Below are positions 18,673-27,820 of a DNA stretch of 38,648 bases, one piece after another (positions within the stretch are counted from its first letter, which is position 1; every line of letters starts with the position of its first letter). The translations under genes were made by a program, and so were the position numbers. The notes beneath the pieces are model-generated. The model saw only the letters and a list, made by a program, of their open reading frames with translations, had not been told where the DNA came from and made no database searches. The stretch is from contig JANXXP010000208.1 in NCBI GenBank assembly GCA_025350595.1, positions 1-38,648 on the forward strand. Reading direction: 5' to 3'. This DNA comes from Bacteroidota bacterium. Lineage in GTDB: Bacteria > Bacteroidota > Bacteroidia > Bacteroidales > VadinHA17.

Positions 18673-19782
18673 ATGACCGACGAGACAAAAATATCGGAAA
18701 CAACCCAAAAGGATGTAGTTTGTAAAGGATGTTCAGGCAAGTTACAGTTTGCCCCCGGCACCAATCGTATGAAATGCCCTGCATGCGGAATGGAAAATGA
18801 GATTGAGGTCTCAACTGTGGTACTTGAAGAGCTCGATTTTGAGAAATTTGTCAACGAATTTAAAGAAGACTCAACAACTCAGGAAGTGGCAACAATTAAA
18901 TGCCAGGGATGTGGCGCTCAAACCACTTTTAACCCGAATGTTGTTTCCGACGCCTGTCCTTGCTGCGGAACTCCGCTGGTAGTTAAAAACGCCACAACAA
19001 CCCATCATATTCAACCCAAAGCTGTCCTCCCATTTGCCATAGATCAGAATAAAGCCTTTGAGGATTTCAGCCAGTGGATTAAAAAACTCTGGTTTGCACC
19101 AAATAAGCTAAAACAATATGCGCAGCAGAAGGATAAACTTTCCGGACTTTATATCCCGTACTGGACATATGATTCAAATACCAGTACTGATTATACCGGT
19201 GAAAGAGGAGATGATTATCACACAACTGAAGAATATGAAACAACGGAAAACGGTGAAACCGTTACAAGGACCCGCACAGTTACTCATACGCGATGGAGTT
19301 TTGTTACCGGCCATGTGGATAATGTTTTTGATGATGTTCTTGTAGTTGCAAGTAACTCACTTCCGAAGGAATATGTTGAGAAACTTGAACCATGGGAGCT
19401 TGAAAACCTTGTCCCTTTCGATGAAAAGTATTTAACAGGGTTTAAAACCGAAAGTTACCAGGTTGATCTTAAAGAAGGATTTGAAGATGGGAAGGGGAAA
19501 ATGAATGAGGTTATCAGTAATACCATATGTCAGGATATCGGAGGAGACCATCAACGGATTCTTACCCAAAACACCGTTTATAACAATGTCACATTCAAAC
19601 ATATACTGCTTCCTATCTGGATAAGTGCATATATGTTCAAGGATAAAGTATACCGGTTTATGATTAATGGCCGTACCGGAGAGGTTCAGGGTGAAAGACC
19701 ATACAGTGCAATAAAAATAGCTCTGGCTGTATTGGCAGCAGCAGCTGTTATTCTGATTTTCTATTTACTTGGGAAAAATTAA
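18673..19782 (+). CDS. Zinc-ribbon membrane protein (YdjG-like)
   Basis: A 369-residue protein with two N-terminal zinc ribbons: Cys17/Cys20 with Cys35/Cys38 (CKGC ... CPAC), and Cys77/Cys80 with Cys95/Cys98 (CQGC ... CPCC). A large conserved domain follows (about 105-340; LPFAIDQNKAFEDFSQWIKK, LSGLYIPYWTYDSNTSTDY, THTRWSFVTGHVDNVFDDVL, HILLPIWISAYMFKDKVYRF, INGRTGEVQGERPYSAIKIA). One C-terminal transmembrane helix (about 344-364) ends the protein. This matches the TFIIB-type zinc-ribbon proteins related to Bacillus YdjG, which anchor an SPFH partner at the membrane. It is 36 nt after the SPFH gene, very likely cotranscribed. No helicase motif is present, although such proteins are sometimes mis-named primosomal. 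Confidence 0.85.
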   Translation: MTDETKISETTQKDVVCKGCSGKLQFAPGTNRMKCPACGMENEIEVSTVVLEELDFEKFVNEFKEDSTTQEVATIKCQGCGAQTTFNPNVVSDACPCCGTPLVVKNATTTHHIQPKAVLPFAIDQNKAFEDFSQWIKKLWFAPNKLKQYAQQKDKLSGLYIPYWTYDSNTSTDYTGERGDDYHTTEEYETTENGETVTRTRTVTHTRWSFVTGHVDNVFDDVLVVASNSLPKEYVEKLEPWELENLVPFDEKYLTGFKTESYQVDLKEGFEDGKGKMNEVISNTICQDIGGDHQRILTQNTVYNNVTFKHILLPIWISAYMFKDKVYRFMINGRTGEVQGERPYSAIKIALAVLAAAAVILIFYLLGKN

Positions 19783-19880
19783 CAATTAAGAGCATAAAAT
19801 ATTTTTACTTTTCTCTGTGAATCTTTGTGAATCTGGAGTTGACTAAATGGATTTCGACTTTCCTGACAACCCCTTTTTAG

Positions 19881-22130
19881 TTATAATGTGAAAGTATAGG
19901 TATACTTCAGCAGTACAGATCTGTTATTATATAAAGGAAGCCTGGGATTATCTATATCCCTGTATGTATTTCTTCCTTCATTAAATACGATATAGAAGTC
20001 ATTCCCCTCTCGTGGATTATACCGGAATCTGAAATTTGAAAGAACTGCTTTTTCAGCACTGTTATACTGAATGAATGTGCTTAAAGAAAATTTTGTATTT
20101 ATCATTACCAGGGCTTTGAATCCTGCGATTCCTCCGCTGAATGACTGATTTCTGCTACTGAAATTCAGGAAGTTATAATTATATTTTAACCCCAGGTGCA
20201 AACTTGAACCAATATTCCACGAAGGTTCAGCACCAAATGTAAAACGGGTTCCGTCGTAGAATGATCCTGCAAAACCATCTAAGCCAAGGACAAATTTATT
20301 TGTTTTCGGTGAATTCATGTGAGTTTCTATTTCATTGAATCCGTATTCCCCAGCGGGTACGGTAGCGTTTTTTGAAAAACTGAACGTATCAGACACATTT
20401 TCATAGACATGATTTACTGAAAACATTCCGCTATATCCCGATTTAAAATTGAAATCATACATAATACCTGTCTGCACAGATTGAGCTGAATTATCAGTAT
20501 TATCAAAATAGGTTATAGCATTGATCCCGATCTGATGACTCTGAAGTTTTGATGCCTCTCCGGGGATCCATCCATAGCCGAAACCTCCATAGTAATGAGT
20601 ATAGTTACTTCGGGCCATAAATCCTAATCCCGGATTAAAATCTTTTCCGTTTCTCGCATAAGTAAAATTGTAGTTAAATCCTTTCTGAGAGAATCTGTTC
20701 CAGCTTAAGAACAATTCCGTCGGATCTAGTGAAAGAATTTTGTTCTTTGAAGTCTTATCCATTACCTGTGCCAATTTCACATCAAGATAATCATTCTCAG
20801 ATACTTTAAAAATACCATCCATGCCGTAAGCAGTATTGTATGATCCGTCAGTTCCAACTCTGGATGTCATTATCCCTCCAACATAACTGTTCTCATTTAT
20901 CACCTGCCGTCGAAGTCGAAGTATTCCAAAATTCTCTGAGGTAGTGGCATTTGTTGCTCCAGATCCCTGGTTTATAGCCTGAGTTTGCATATCGAGCAAA
21001 CCCATATCCCACTTACCAATCATCCCTGTAACACGAGCCCCGCCATAGATGGGTACTTGCTCTCCCTCATGAAGACCAATTCTTCTGCTGTAAAACAAAC
21101 TGCCGCCGGGCTCAAAATCGAAGGCAAATACACTTGACCTCTCCTGAAAAAAAGTTCTCTTTTCAGGAAAAAACAAAGAGAACCTCGTCAAATTGATCTG
21201 TTCATCATCTGCTTCAACCTGAGCAAAATCAGTATTAATAGTCATATCCATGGTCAGGTTATTTGTCAGACCATATTTAACATCAAGTCCGGCATTCAGT
21301 TTCGGACTTTTTTTAAGATCATAACCAGTTGAAGTACTATTCAATACATAATCATGTTGAAATCCTCCTATCGCATAAGGAGCAATATAAAAAGGTTTTT
21401 TGGAAACTAGTCCAACAAGGGTAACCTCCTGTGCTTTAGATGGTCTGTAAGCACTTGACTGTCCCCAGTTAGGTGGAATTGCAGGAAAAACATCAACTTC
21501 ATTTTTATGGGCAATATTGCGAATGCAGATAAGTCCCATTACTATTTTACCGTTATTTTCTTTAAACCGCATACTGCTGAAGGGAATCCTGATTTCGGCA
21601 AACCAGCCCTGAGTATTTCTGGTAGTTTTTACATCCCAAAAGGTGTTCCAGCTCATATTAAAAGGAGGCGATCCGGGAGGTCCGTCCATTCCCATAGCAT
21701 CTTTTGAAATTGTAAAATCACTTCTTAATCCTGTAGGAGTAGTTGCAAAACCAAGTCCATTCTCCTTATCATTGAAAGAGTCGAAAATAATCATCAACTG
21801 TTCACTTGCGACTTCAGATTCATCGCGTTTTTTTGAAGAGATAAGCATGTTTGAGGGATCAGAGTCATAAAGCCTTGCACCTACATATAAATAGGTATTG
21901 TCATAGCAGATCATAACCTCACTCTTCTCTGAAGGTTGATTGCCAAAGTTAGGAGTATGCATAACCATTGCCAGCGGTTTAACATTCTGCCAGCAGGCAT
22001 CATCAACATTTCCGTCAAATTTCAGCTCTCCATTGATTCTTGGGATTGAAATCTGCTCCTGAGAAAAACATGTTAATGTATTGCCCAAAGCACAAATTAA
22101 AATCAAGTATATCTTCAATAATTCCTTCAT
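19881..22130 (-). CDS. DUF5916 outer-membrane protein with CBM9-like N-terminal domain
   Basis: A 749-residue exported protein. The signal peptide ends TCFS|QEQ (about 23/24). A carbohydrate-binding-family-9-like domain covers about 30-230 (IPRINGELKFDGNVDDACWQ, EKSEVMICYDNTYLYVGARL, RDESEVASEQLMIIFDSFND). The rest is DUF5916 (about 235-749; TDFAQVEADDEQINLTRFSL, FFPEKRTFFQERSSVFAFDF, GARVTGMIGKWDMGLL), with alternating-residue strands and a C-terminal YTYTFTL ending typical of an outer-membrane barrel. DUF5916 proteins are common in Bacteroidota; their function is not established. It stands alone on the minus strand, converging with the zinc-ribbon gene. Confidence 0.9.
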   Translation of the reverse strand: MKELLKIYLILICALGNTLTCFSQEQISIPRINGELKFDGNVDDACWQNVKPLAMVMHTPNFGNQPSEKSEVMICYDNTYLYVGARLYDSDPSNMLISSKKRDESEVASEQLMIIFDSFNDKENGLGFATTPTGLRSDFTISKDAMGMDGPPGSPPFNMSWNTFWDVKTTRNTQGWFAEIRIPFSSMRFKENNGKIVMGLICIRNIAHKNEVDVFPAIPPNWGQSSAYRPSKAQEVTLVGLVSKKPFYIAPYAIGGFQHDYVLNSTSTGYDLKKSPKLNAGLDVKYGLTNNLTMDMTINTDFAQVEADDEQINLTRFSLFFPEKRTFFQERSSVFAFDFEPGGSLFYSRRIGLHEGEQVPIYGGARVTGMIGKWDMGLLDMQTQAINQGSGATNATTSENFGILRLRRQVINENSYVGGIMTSRVGTDGSYNTAYGMDGIFKVSENDYLDVKLAQVMDKTSKNKILSLDPTELFLSWNRFSQKGFNYNFTYARNGKDFNPGLGFMARSNYTHYYGGFGYGWIPGEASKLQSHQIGINAITYFDNTDNSAQSVQTGIMYDFNFKSGYSGMFSVNHVYENVSDTFSFSKNATVPAGEYGFNEIETHMNSPKTNKFVLGLDGFAGSFYDGTRFTFGAEPSWNIGSSLHLGLKYNYNFLNFSSRNQSFSGGIAGFKALVMINTKFSLSTFIQYNSAEKAVLSNFRFRYNPREGNDFYIVFNEGRNTYRDIDNPRLPLYNNRSVLLKYTYTFTL

Positions 22131-22294
22131 ATATTTCTTGCCCGTCAGTTTTTTGCGAAACTAATAGAAGTTTTAGCCTTTTTATCTTTAAAAGAATGAA
22201 AAGGTATAATTTGATGTTATAAGACCTTTAAATGTCGATGAAATATTTGCGTTCTCGGAAAAGCTTTGAAAACACTTTTGATATCGGTTGATGG

Positions 22295-22960
22295 CTATTT
22301 ATTTCCATGAATCATGCCCGAGACTATACCTCTTATTTTCCCATTCTCTGCAATGACTATACCTGTCAGATGTATGAGAACAAATGCATACATGAAGTAT
22401 TGTCCTATACTATGAAGTTCCTTTATAGTTCCATGCAGCCCGCGAGGGATGGCCAATTCTCGCCCGAAAGCCAGGCATAACCCCGAAAGAGCCATCCAAA
22501 GCACTAGTATATAGAATATGAAATAGCTTAACTTTGTACCGAGATAGTGACGATATTCATTCTTGTCAGCGTCTCCTGCCTTATACAAACCAAGAGCCTT
22601 TTTAAACCTTGATTTCAGTTTTTCCTCCCCCGGCTGGACCAATTCAATTACTATCCTTGAAAACAACAAAAATGCTATGCCATAGCCGATCCATTTATGA
22701 ACGCCCCATATCATATCCTCATATTCGTGAGATACTGCGAAAGCCTGTTCCTCAGTTGCTGTCAACCCTCTTGATTTTAGCTGATCCTGCACCATTGCAA
22801 CATCTTTTCGAGGATCCAATAATGTTGAATTAAGTAAAACAGTAATCATAGTTGAGGTAATTAAAATAAATGTCAACCAGTGCCAGATCCGGATCATAAG
22901 TGAGTGCTCCTGAATGAAATAAGAGGAGCCGTTTTCCGATTTAATTTGATTTTGTGTCAT
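22295..22960 (-). CDS. Cytochrome b/b6 (b561-type) domain membrane protein
   Basis: A 221-residue four-helix b-type cytochrome. Candidate haem ligands lie in helices: His27 (IRIWHWLTF), His88 (WGVHKWIGYG), His183 (LHSIGQYFMYAF) and His197 (VLIHLTGIV). The pattern matches the cytochrome b561 / Ni-Fe hydrogenase cytochrome-b subunit family, which passes electrons between quinone and a periplasmic partner. No partner dehydrogenase lies nearby. The ATG at 22960 is chosen because the protein starts with a polar leader before helix 1; a start at 23041 would overlap the response regulator and add an unlike N-terminus. It lies 62 nt after the LytTR gene on the same strand and may share its transcript. 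Confidence 0.85.
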   Translation of the reverse strand: MTQNQIKSENGSSYFIQEHSLMIRIWHWLTFILITSTMITVLLNSTLLDPRKDVAMVQDQLKSRGLTATEEQAFAVSHEYEDMIWGVHKWIGYGIAFLLFSRIVIELVQPGEEKLKSRFKKALGLYKAGDADKNEYRHYLGTKLSYFIFYILVLWMALSGLCLAFGRELAIPRGLHGTIKELHSIGQYFMYAFVLIHLTGIVIAENGKIRGIVSGMIHGNK

Positions 22961-23022
22961 GGTTTTAAGAATTAATTTGTATGGTTTTATTATGCTACTA
23001 AGGCAATAAGTATCACTAAAAT

Positions 23023-23781
23023 TCAAATCCCACCGAACCATTTTTTAAATTCAGGTATCCTGGCTTTACTGATCAACACTTTTTCAGGTGTCGGCACCTT
23101 CAGGTTTACTGATAAACGTCTGTTGAACCAGAGATCTATGTCCTTTATAGCTCTTCTGGAAATGATATATTGCCGGTTGGCTCTGAAAAAATCGGATGGA
23201 TTAAGAAGCTCTTCCAGTTCATCGAGTGTAAATTCAAATCTGAATGACTTTCCTTCAAATGTCATTGCCTTAACCAGGCTTGAATCGATATTTATAAACG
23301 CTATTTCCGATGCCTGAATTGGGATGAGCTTGTCTCCTTTTGACGGAATTAAAAAATGAGCTTTATATGAAGATGTCTTTTTAAAAGATTCGATAAATTT
23401 CAGAATATCCGTCCTTTCATTGCCTGAAGATGAAAGGTTTTTTAATTTCTTCAATGCTTTCCTGACAGCATTTATTTCGATTGGTTTTAAAAGATAATCT
23501 ATGCTGTTTACCTGAAAAGCTTTGAGAGCATATTCATCATAAGCAGTTGTAAATACGATCGGACAATCTATTATCGTGCGATCAAAAATCTCAAAAGCAG
23601 ATCCATCGGCCAGGTGAATATCAAGAAACAGGAGATCGGGAGCTGGATTCAATGAGAACCATTCAACTGTTTCTGCAATACTCTCAAGAATAGCGATAAC
23701 ATTTACATTTCCTGTTTCATCCAGGACTGCTTGCAGATTTTTCGCAGCAAGAGCTTCATCTTCAACTATTACCGCTAACAT
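23023..23781 (-). CDS. LytTR family response regulator
   Basis: A 252-residue two-domain regulator. The receiver (about 1-120) has the acidic pocket Glu7-Asp8, phospho-acceptor Asp54 (LLFLDIHLADG), Thr78/79 (VFTTAYDEYALKAF) and Lys99 (DYLLKPIE). The C-terminal LytTR DNA-binding domain (about 150-250) includes IAFINIDSSLVKAMTFEGK, FFRANRQYIISRRAIKDID and a VLISKARIPEFKKWF ending. LytTR regulators bind direct repeats upstream of their targets. It overlaps the histidine-kinase gene by 7 nt, so the two form a two-component system. Likely targets are nearby (the cytochrome, DUF5916 or TonB receptor), but no repeat pair could be tied to it by eye. Confidence 0.94.
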   Translation of the reverse strand: MLAVIVEDEALAAKNLQAVLDETGNVNVIAILESIAETVEWFSLNPAPDLLFLDIHLADGSAFEIFDRTIIDCPIVFTTAYDEYALKAFQVNSIDYLLKPIEINAVRKALKKLKNLSSSGNERTDILKFIESFKKTSSYKAHFLIPSKGDKLIPIQASEIAFINIDSSLVKAMTFEGKSFRFEFTLDELEELLNPSDFFRANRQYIISRRAIKDIDLWFNRRLSVNLKVPTPEKVLISKARIPEFKKWFGGI

Positions 23782-24836
23782 ATCAATGGATTAAGTAATG
23801 GAACTTCTACTTTGAATTCAGTTTCTGATCTTGAGATGATAATATCACTCACGTTTAACAGTTCGTATTGCTTCGATAAATTTGATAAACCTATACCTGT
23901 TCCCGGTTCGGATGAAAGTTTTTGCCTCAGCGTATTTGTTACAAGCAATGAACTTTTTTCAGTTGTTGAGATATGAATGGTCAATGGATTTCGTCTGCTG
24001 ATCTCATTATGTTTTATCGCATTTTCAATCAAAGACTGTATGACAAGTGGAGGCAGTCTGTAATTATTAAATGATGCGTTTATATTGAAATCGATGATAA
24101 GATTACTGTCATACCTCATCTTAATTAGAAAAAGATATGATTTTACCGATTCCATCTCATCTGTAAGACAAACAGTTTGATTTTCATTACTCTGCAAGGT
24201 ATGCCTTAATACCTGAGAAAGATGACTTACATACTGTCTGGCATTTGCAGGATTTTCAACTATTAATTCCTTAAGAGCTGTCAATGAATTAAATAAAAAA
24301 TGAGGACTAATCTGATTCTTAAGCGACTCATACTGACTTTGGAGATTTTTGCGACTAAGTTTTTCATTTTCAAGAATTACAGCCTGCCGGTCGTTCAGAA
24401 CTCGTATGATAAAGATGCAGCTCAGAACAACGGTTGCAGTAAAAAGATCTCTGAAGAAGAACAATGGATTGAATTTATCAGGAGTTGTGATAGAACTGAC
24501 TGCATGTTTAAACGAGAATAACAGGTCGCTCAGAATGAATACAGAACTAAGAGTGACAACAATAGCGAGGAGAATGTTCTTTAGTCCTATTTTTTTTGAA
24601 CGGTCAAAAGGCTTTATCAGATAATAGTTCAGAAAGAAAGTACAGAATGCCACTAATGACGTTATTAGAACTTCAAAAATCACATCTGCCGGACTTTCCC
24701 TGCGAAAACCTGTATGGGAGGATTCTTCACTGAAAGCATAGTTGTCGAGAATAGAATTAAAATGGATCAGAATGCTCAATCCCAGCGAAATAAGAGCTAC
24801 AATAAATAAATAGTGATAGATTCTCTTAGTAAACAT
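23775..24836 (-). CDS. LytS-like sensor histidine kinase (HisKA_3-independent, His_kinase family)
   Basis: A membrane kinase of 353 residues if translated from the ATG at 24836 (an ATG at 24845 adds three). Four N-terminal hydrophobic segments (about 10-25, 55-75, 88-110, 125-145) form the sensor module with no periplasmic domain of note. The His_kinase domain has the phosphorylated histidine in LKNQISPHFLFNSLTALKEL. The ATP-binding region has LPPLVIQSLIENAIKHN (N box) and a GTGIGLSNLSKQYELL G box. It overlaps the response-regulator gene by 7 nt. A TATATTTG -7 box covers the first ATG, so the later ATG is preferred; the leader would be nearly absent. Confidence 0.92.
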   Translation of the reverse strand: MFTKRIYHYLFIVALISLGLSILIHFNSILDNYAFSEESSHTGFRRESPADVIFEVLITSLVAFCTFFLNYYLIKPFDRSKKIGLKNILLAIVVTLSSVFILSDLLFSFKHAVSSITTPDKFNPLFFFRDLFTATVVLSCIFIIRVLNDRQAVILENEKLSRKNLQSQYESLKNQISPHFLFNSLTALKELIVENPANARQYVSHLSQVLRHTLQSNENQTVCLTDEMESVKSYLFLIKMRYDSNLIIDFNINASFNNYRLPPLVIQSLIENAIKHNEISRRNPLTIHISTTEKSSLLVTNTLRQKLSSEPGTGIGLSNLSKQYELLNVSDIIISRSETEFKVEVPLLNPLIC

Positions 24837-24842
24837 AATATG

Positions 24843-24877
24843 CAAATATAGTCTAGTATGTCAGAATCAGTATCAAA
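24843..24877 (-). promoter_or_regulatory. Promoter of the kinase-regulator operon
   Basis: On the minus strand TTTG (24877-24874), a 23-nt spacer and TATATTTG (24850-24843). The -7 box covers the ATG at 24845, so transcription would start close to the ATG at 24836. Confidence 0.45.
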
Positions 24878-24949
24878 AAAAGGTGAAACGGAAAATTTAA
24901 CCAATGAAGCTGCTCTTTTCAATGTTGAAGTTTTATTCCGGAAAGTGAA

Positions 24950-24982
24950 TTGATTAAGATTTAGAAGATAATTATAACTTTG
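24950..24982 (+). promoter_or_regulatory. Promoter for the small frameshifted gene
   Basis: TTG at 24950-24952, a 22-nt spacer and an exact TAACTTTG box at 24975-24982. An ATG follows at 24997, 15 nt downstream. Confidence 0.5.
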
Positions 24983-24996
24983 AATTATCTTTATCC

Positions 24997-25211
24997 ATGT
25001 CAATTAATATAAAAATGAGCAATCTGCGAAATACCCATGGGACCTTAAAATCAGGAAACGGGAATGTAATATCAGATATAAAACTGCGAATTTTCAGAAC
25101 TTAATGAGCGACCATCTTCATAACTATATCTGGTTCAACGATAAGTACATTTCAATAAAATCAGTACTTGATAGTTTGTCCCAATCATTGAAGAAGAACC
25201 TGAAGGATTAG
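24997..25211 (+). pseudogene. Small gene of about 71 codons with a one-base frameshift in a poly-A run
   Basis: From the ATG at 24997 the frame reads MSINIK, then shifts at the A5 run 25011-25015. Restoring one A gives a continuous protein: MSINIKNEQSAKYPWDLKI, then RKRECNIRYKTANFQNLM, SDHLHNYIWFND and KYISIKSVLDSLSQSLKK, ending NLKD and TAG (25209-25211). As it stands the region holds two 35-codon frames overlapping by one base (24997-25104 and 25104-25211). A good promoter lies in front. I do not recognise the family. Either it is a recent pseudogene or the run was mis-sequenced. It fills most of the otherwise empty 390-bp gap and converges with the TonB receptor gene. Confidence 0.5.
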
Positions 25212-25235
25212 TTAAGTAATATAACCCAATTTACC

Positions 25236-27647
25236 TTAATATATCTCTAATGCCGGACCTGTTTCCCTGATTTCAGGTTTCGAACTCTTGAAAATCTTTC
25301 CTGATCCGAAATTATACGATATACTTAAGTACACAACCCTTGTTTCCTGCTTACGCCAGTTATCAGCATTGAAATTATATCCCCAAGCTGTATAGCCGTT
25401 TCGCAGAGTATTGAATATATCAGTGGCCCTGAGAGTTAATGAGAATTTATCCTTAAGAAAATCCTTCTTTAATGCCACATCAACTCCATATTGTGGATCT
25501 ATCTTAGAATACAATCCAATCACAGGACCAGAGTAGTTCCCGATGACTTGAAGAGTTATTTTCGCTGGCAGCGTAAAATTTGAATTTAGACGGGCATTAT
25601 AAGAATAATTACTATTTGAGTTTTTATCATCGCCAGCTTTAATTATAGATCTGTAAAATGAAGCATTCCCGTTAATCCTCCACCACTTGGCAAATGAGTG
25701 TTCAAAAGTAGATTCAACACCATAGTTATCTGCCGAGGCAACATTCTCAGGGAAGATGTGAGATATGCCGGTGCTGTCAAGAACAGTCAATGAATTAATA
25801 ACGTTTGTAATATGCTTATAATAAGCAGTTAATCCGAATACTGAGCTGGTGTTTGATCCAGAATAGCCTGCTTCAAAAGAATTGACATATTCAGGTTTTA
25901 GAAGTGGATTTCCTGATCTCAAAACCTCAGGATTGGAACGGTCGGCATATGGGTTTATCAGACGCCCTGTCGGGCGGTTAATCCTTCTGCTGTAACTCAA
26001 TAAAAACCTGCTTTTGTCAGTAGCCTGATACATCAGGTTGAAAGATGGATATAAATTGAAATACTCCTGCGTTATCCTATCCTTATTCACTTCCTGTTTA
26101 CCTTTTATAAAAGATTGTTCAATTCTCAATCCAGCTGAAATTAACATTTTAGAATATTTTGTTGTCAACAATGAAAATCCTGAATGAATCTGCTCATAAT
26201 AACTAAAATTGTTCTTTTGCGACAAGTCTTCAACCATTATTCCGGAATGATTATTGAACAACCGGTAATCGCTTTCTGTTCCCCTCAAAATACTTTGTAT
26301 TCCGCTTTCCAGCTTAGTATTGCTATTGAATGGGAAGTCCCAGTTTATCTGAAGATTGGAATTATAGTTTTTTGTGTTGATTCTGATATCATTTTTTACC
26401 GTGCTGTCGGTATAATAATATGTAAGTGGCTGGATCTGACCGGCTGAGCTGTTTGTAAAAATGTAATCAACTGAAAGTTCCTCACCTTTTTTATCGAATG
26501 CTTTTTTGTAACCGGCAATGTAGTCGTGTGAATTTTCGTTACTCGTTTCCGAGTTTATTGTCAATACTTTATCTAATAAATTCTTCTGCAGATCAAAATA
26601 TTGGGAAAGAGTCTGGTCAGCATCTGTTTTTTTGGAAGGATTTATTGAAATGCTAAATGTCAGGGAGTTTTTCGGATTAAGATAAATATTGGCTCCAAAC
26701 CTGAACTTATCCGATCCAAGAATAAGTTTTGTTGTTACGTCCTGTTGAAGGTAATGAGGAGAATCTGATAAATATGATTCTCTGAAAAGAAATCTTGATG
26801 AATTAACCACCTTGCTCATGCCATCATATCCTGCAAAAATATCGAATTTACCTGTATTGAAATTTATGCCCGACGAGCCGGTATATTTATTGCCTGTGCC
26901 TGCACTAAGATTAACATTTCCGTTAAAACCTGTTTCTTTCTTATGTTTTAGTTTAAAGTTGATGATACCACTTTTCCCCTCCGGATTATATTTTACTGAA
27001 GGATTTGTTATTACTTCTATACTTTCAATATCTGAAGATGACAACTGATCGAGTCTTTTAGCATCAATGGAGGTGGGCCGTCCATCAACAAGAATACTTA
27101 GATTGTCACTTCCCCTGAGATTAACAGCTCCGTCAGCGTCAACTGTCAATCCGGGAATATTTCTCAACACATCTACAGCAGTTCCGCCTGCAGAATTAAT
27201 GTCATTCGAAACATTAACTACTTTTTTATCACTTTTAACTTCATAAGCGTTTTTATAACTAACCACCTTCACTTCCGACAGGGAAACGGCATCCTTAACC
27301 AGCTTTATCGGCCCCAGGTCGACTGCCTGATTACTCCCATTGATTGAGATATTGTCAATTTTCAATTTTTTATAACCAATAAAATTGATTACCAGCTTAT
27401 ATGTTCCATCCGGAATACTTTCCAGATGAAAAACTCCTTTATCGTCTGTAATTGTCCACGTTATCATAATTGAATCCTTCGAAGAGTAAAGAACAACATT
27501 AGAAAATCCGACAGGAAGTCCGTCTTCGCTGTCAACCAACATTCCATTGATCGTTCCTTTATACTCTTTTTTTGCTGATTGCGCTGACACACCTAAATTT
27601 ATTGTTGTAAAAATGATTACAAGAATCATGATTTTTAAAGTTTTCAT
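25236..27647 (-). CDS. TonB-dependent receptor (OMP_b-brl_3 type) with carboxypeptidase-regulatory-like domain
   Basis: An 803-residue outer-membrane receptor. The signal peptide ends VSA|QS (about 22/23). A carboxypeptidase-D regulatory-like domain spans about 30-115 (INGMLVDSEDGLPVGFSNVV). The plug spans about 120-235 (TAVDVLRNIPGLTVDADGAV, NLRGSDNLSILVDGRPTSID, IESIEVITNPSVKYNPEGKS, GIINFKLK). A long outer-membrane barrel of the type in PF14905 fills the rest, with SRRINRPTGRLINPYADRSN near the middle. No SusD follows, so it is not a classical SusC. It is 173 nt downstream of the sugar operon's last gene on the same strand and could be its outer-membrane importer (inference). The substrate is unknown. 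Confidence 0.92.
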   Translation of the reverse strand: MKTLKIMILVIIFTTINLGVSAQSAKKEYKGTINGMLVDSEDGLPVGFSNVVLYSSKDSIMITWTITDDKGVFHLESIPDGTYKLVINFIGYKKLKIDNISINGSNQAVDLGPIKLVKDAVSLSEVKVVSYKNAYEVKSDKKVVNVSNDINSAGGTAVDVLRNIPGLTVDADGAVNLRGSDNLSILVDGRPTSIDAKRLDQLSSSDIESIEVITNPSVKYNPEGKSGIINFKLKHKKETGFNGNVNLSAGTGNKYTGSSGINFNTGKFDIFAGYDGMSKVVNSSRFLFRESYLSDSPHYLQQDVTTKLILGSDKFRFGANIYLNPKNSLTFSISINPSKKTDADQTLSQYFDLQKNLLDKVLTINSETSNENSHDYIAGYKKAFDKKGEELSVDYIFTNSSAGQIQPLTYYYTDSTVKNDIRINTKNYNSNLQINWDFPFNSNTKLESGIQSILRGTESDYRLFNNHSGIMVEDLSQKNNFSYYEQIHSGFSLLTTKYSKMLISAGLRIEQSFIKGKQEVNKDRITQEYFNLYPSFNLMYQATDKSRFLLSYSRRINRPTGRLINPYADRSNPEVLRSGNPLLKPEYVNSFEAGYSGSNTSSVFGLTAYYKHITNVINSLTVLDSTGISHIFPENVASADNYGVESTFEHSFAKWWRINGNASFYRSIIKAGDDKNSNSNYSYNARLNSNFTLPAKITLQVIGNYSGPVIGLYSKIDPQYGVDVALKKDFLKDKFSLTLRATDIFNTLRNGYTAWGYNFNADNWRKQETRVVYLSISYNFGSGKIFKSSKPEIRETGPALEIY

Positions 27648-27820
27648 TGCGTTTAACCTATTATTATTGATTTATGCAACGAAAATAAGGGAACAAATAC
27701 CCTGGTAATTAAAAATTCATGTGAAGCGGAATAATTGAAAAGTGAACTCTCTTTTTGAAGAACTGAAAGAATTAACCCGAGTTTGTGATGGATTTAAAAT
27801 CAAATTATTATAATCCCCTG

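Noticed and set aside
22961-23041. Extended cytochrome b start
   Set aside because: It would overlap the response-regulator gene and adds an N-terminus unlike the family.
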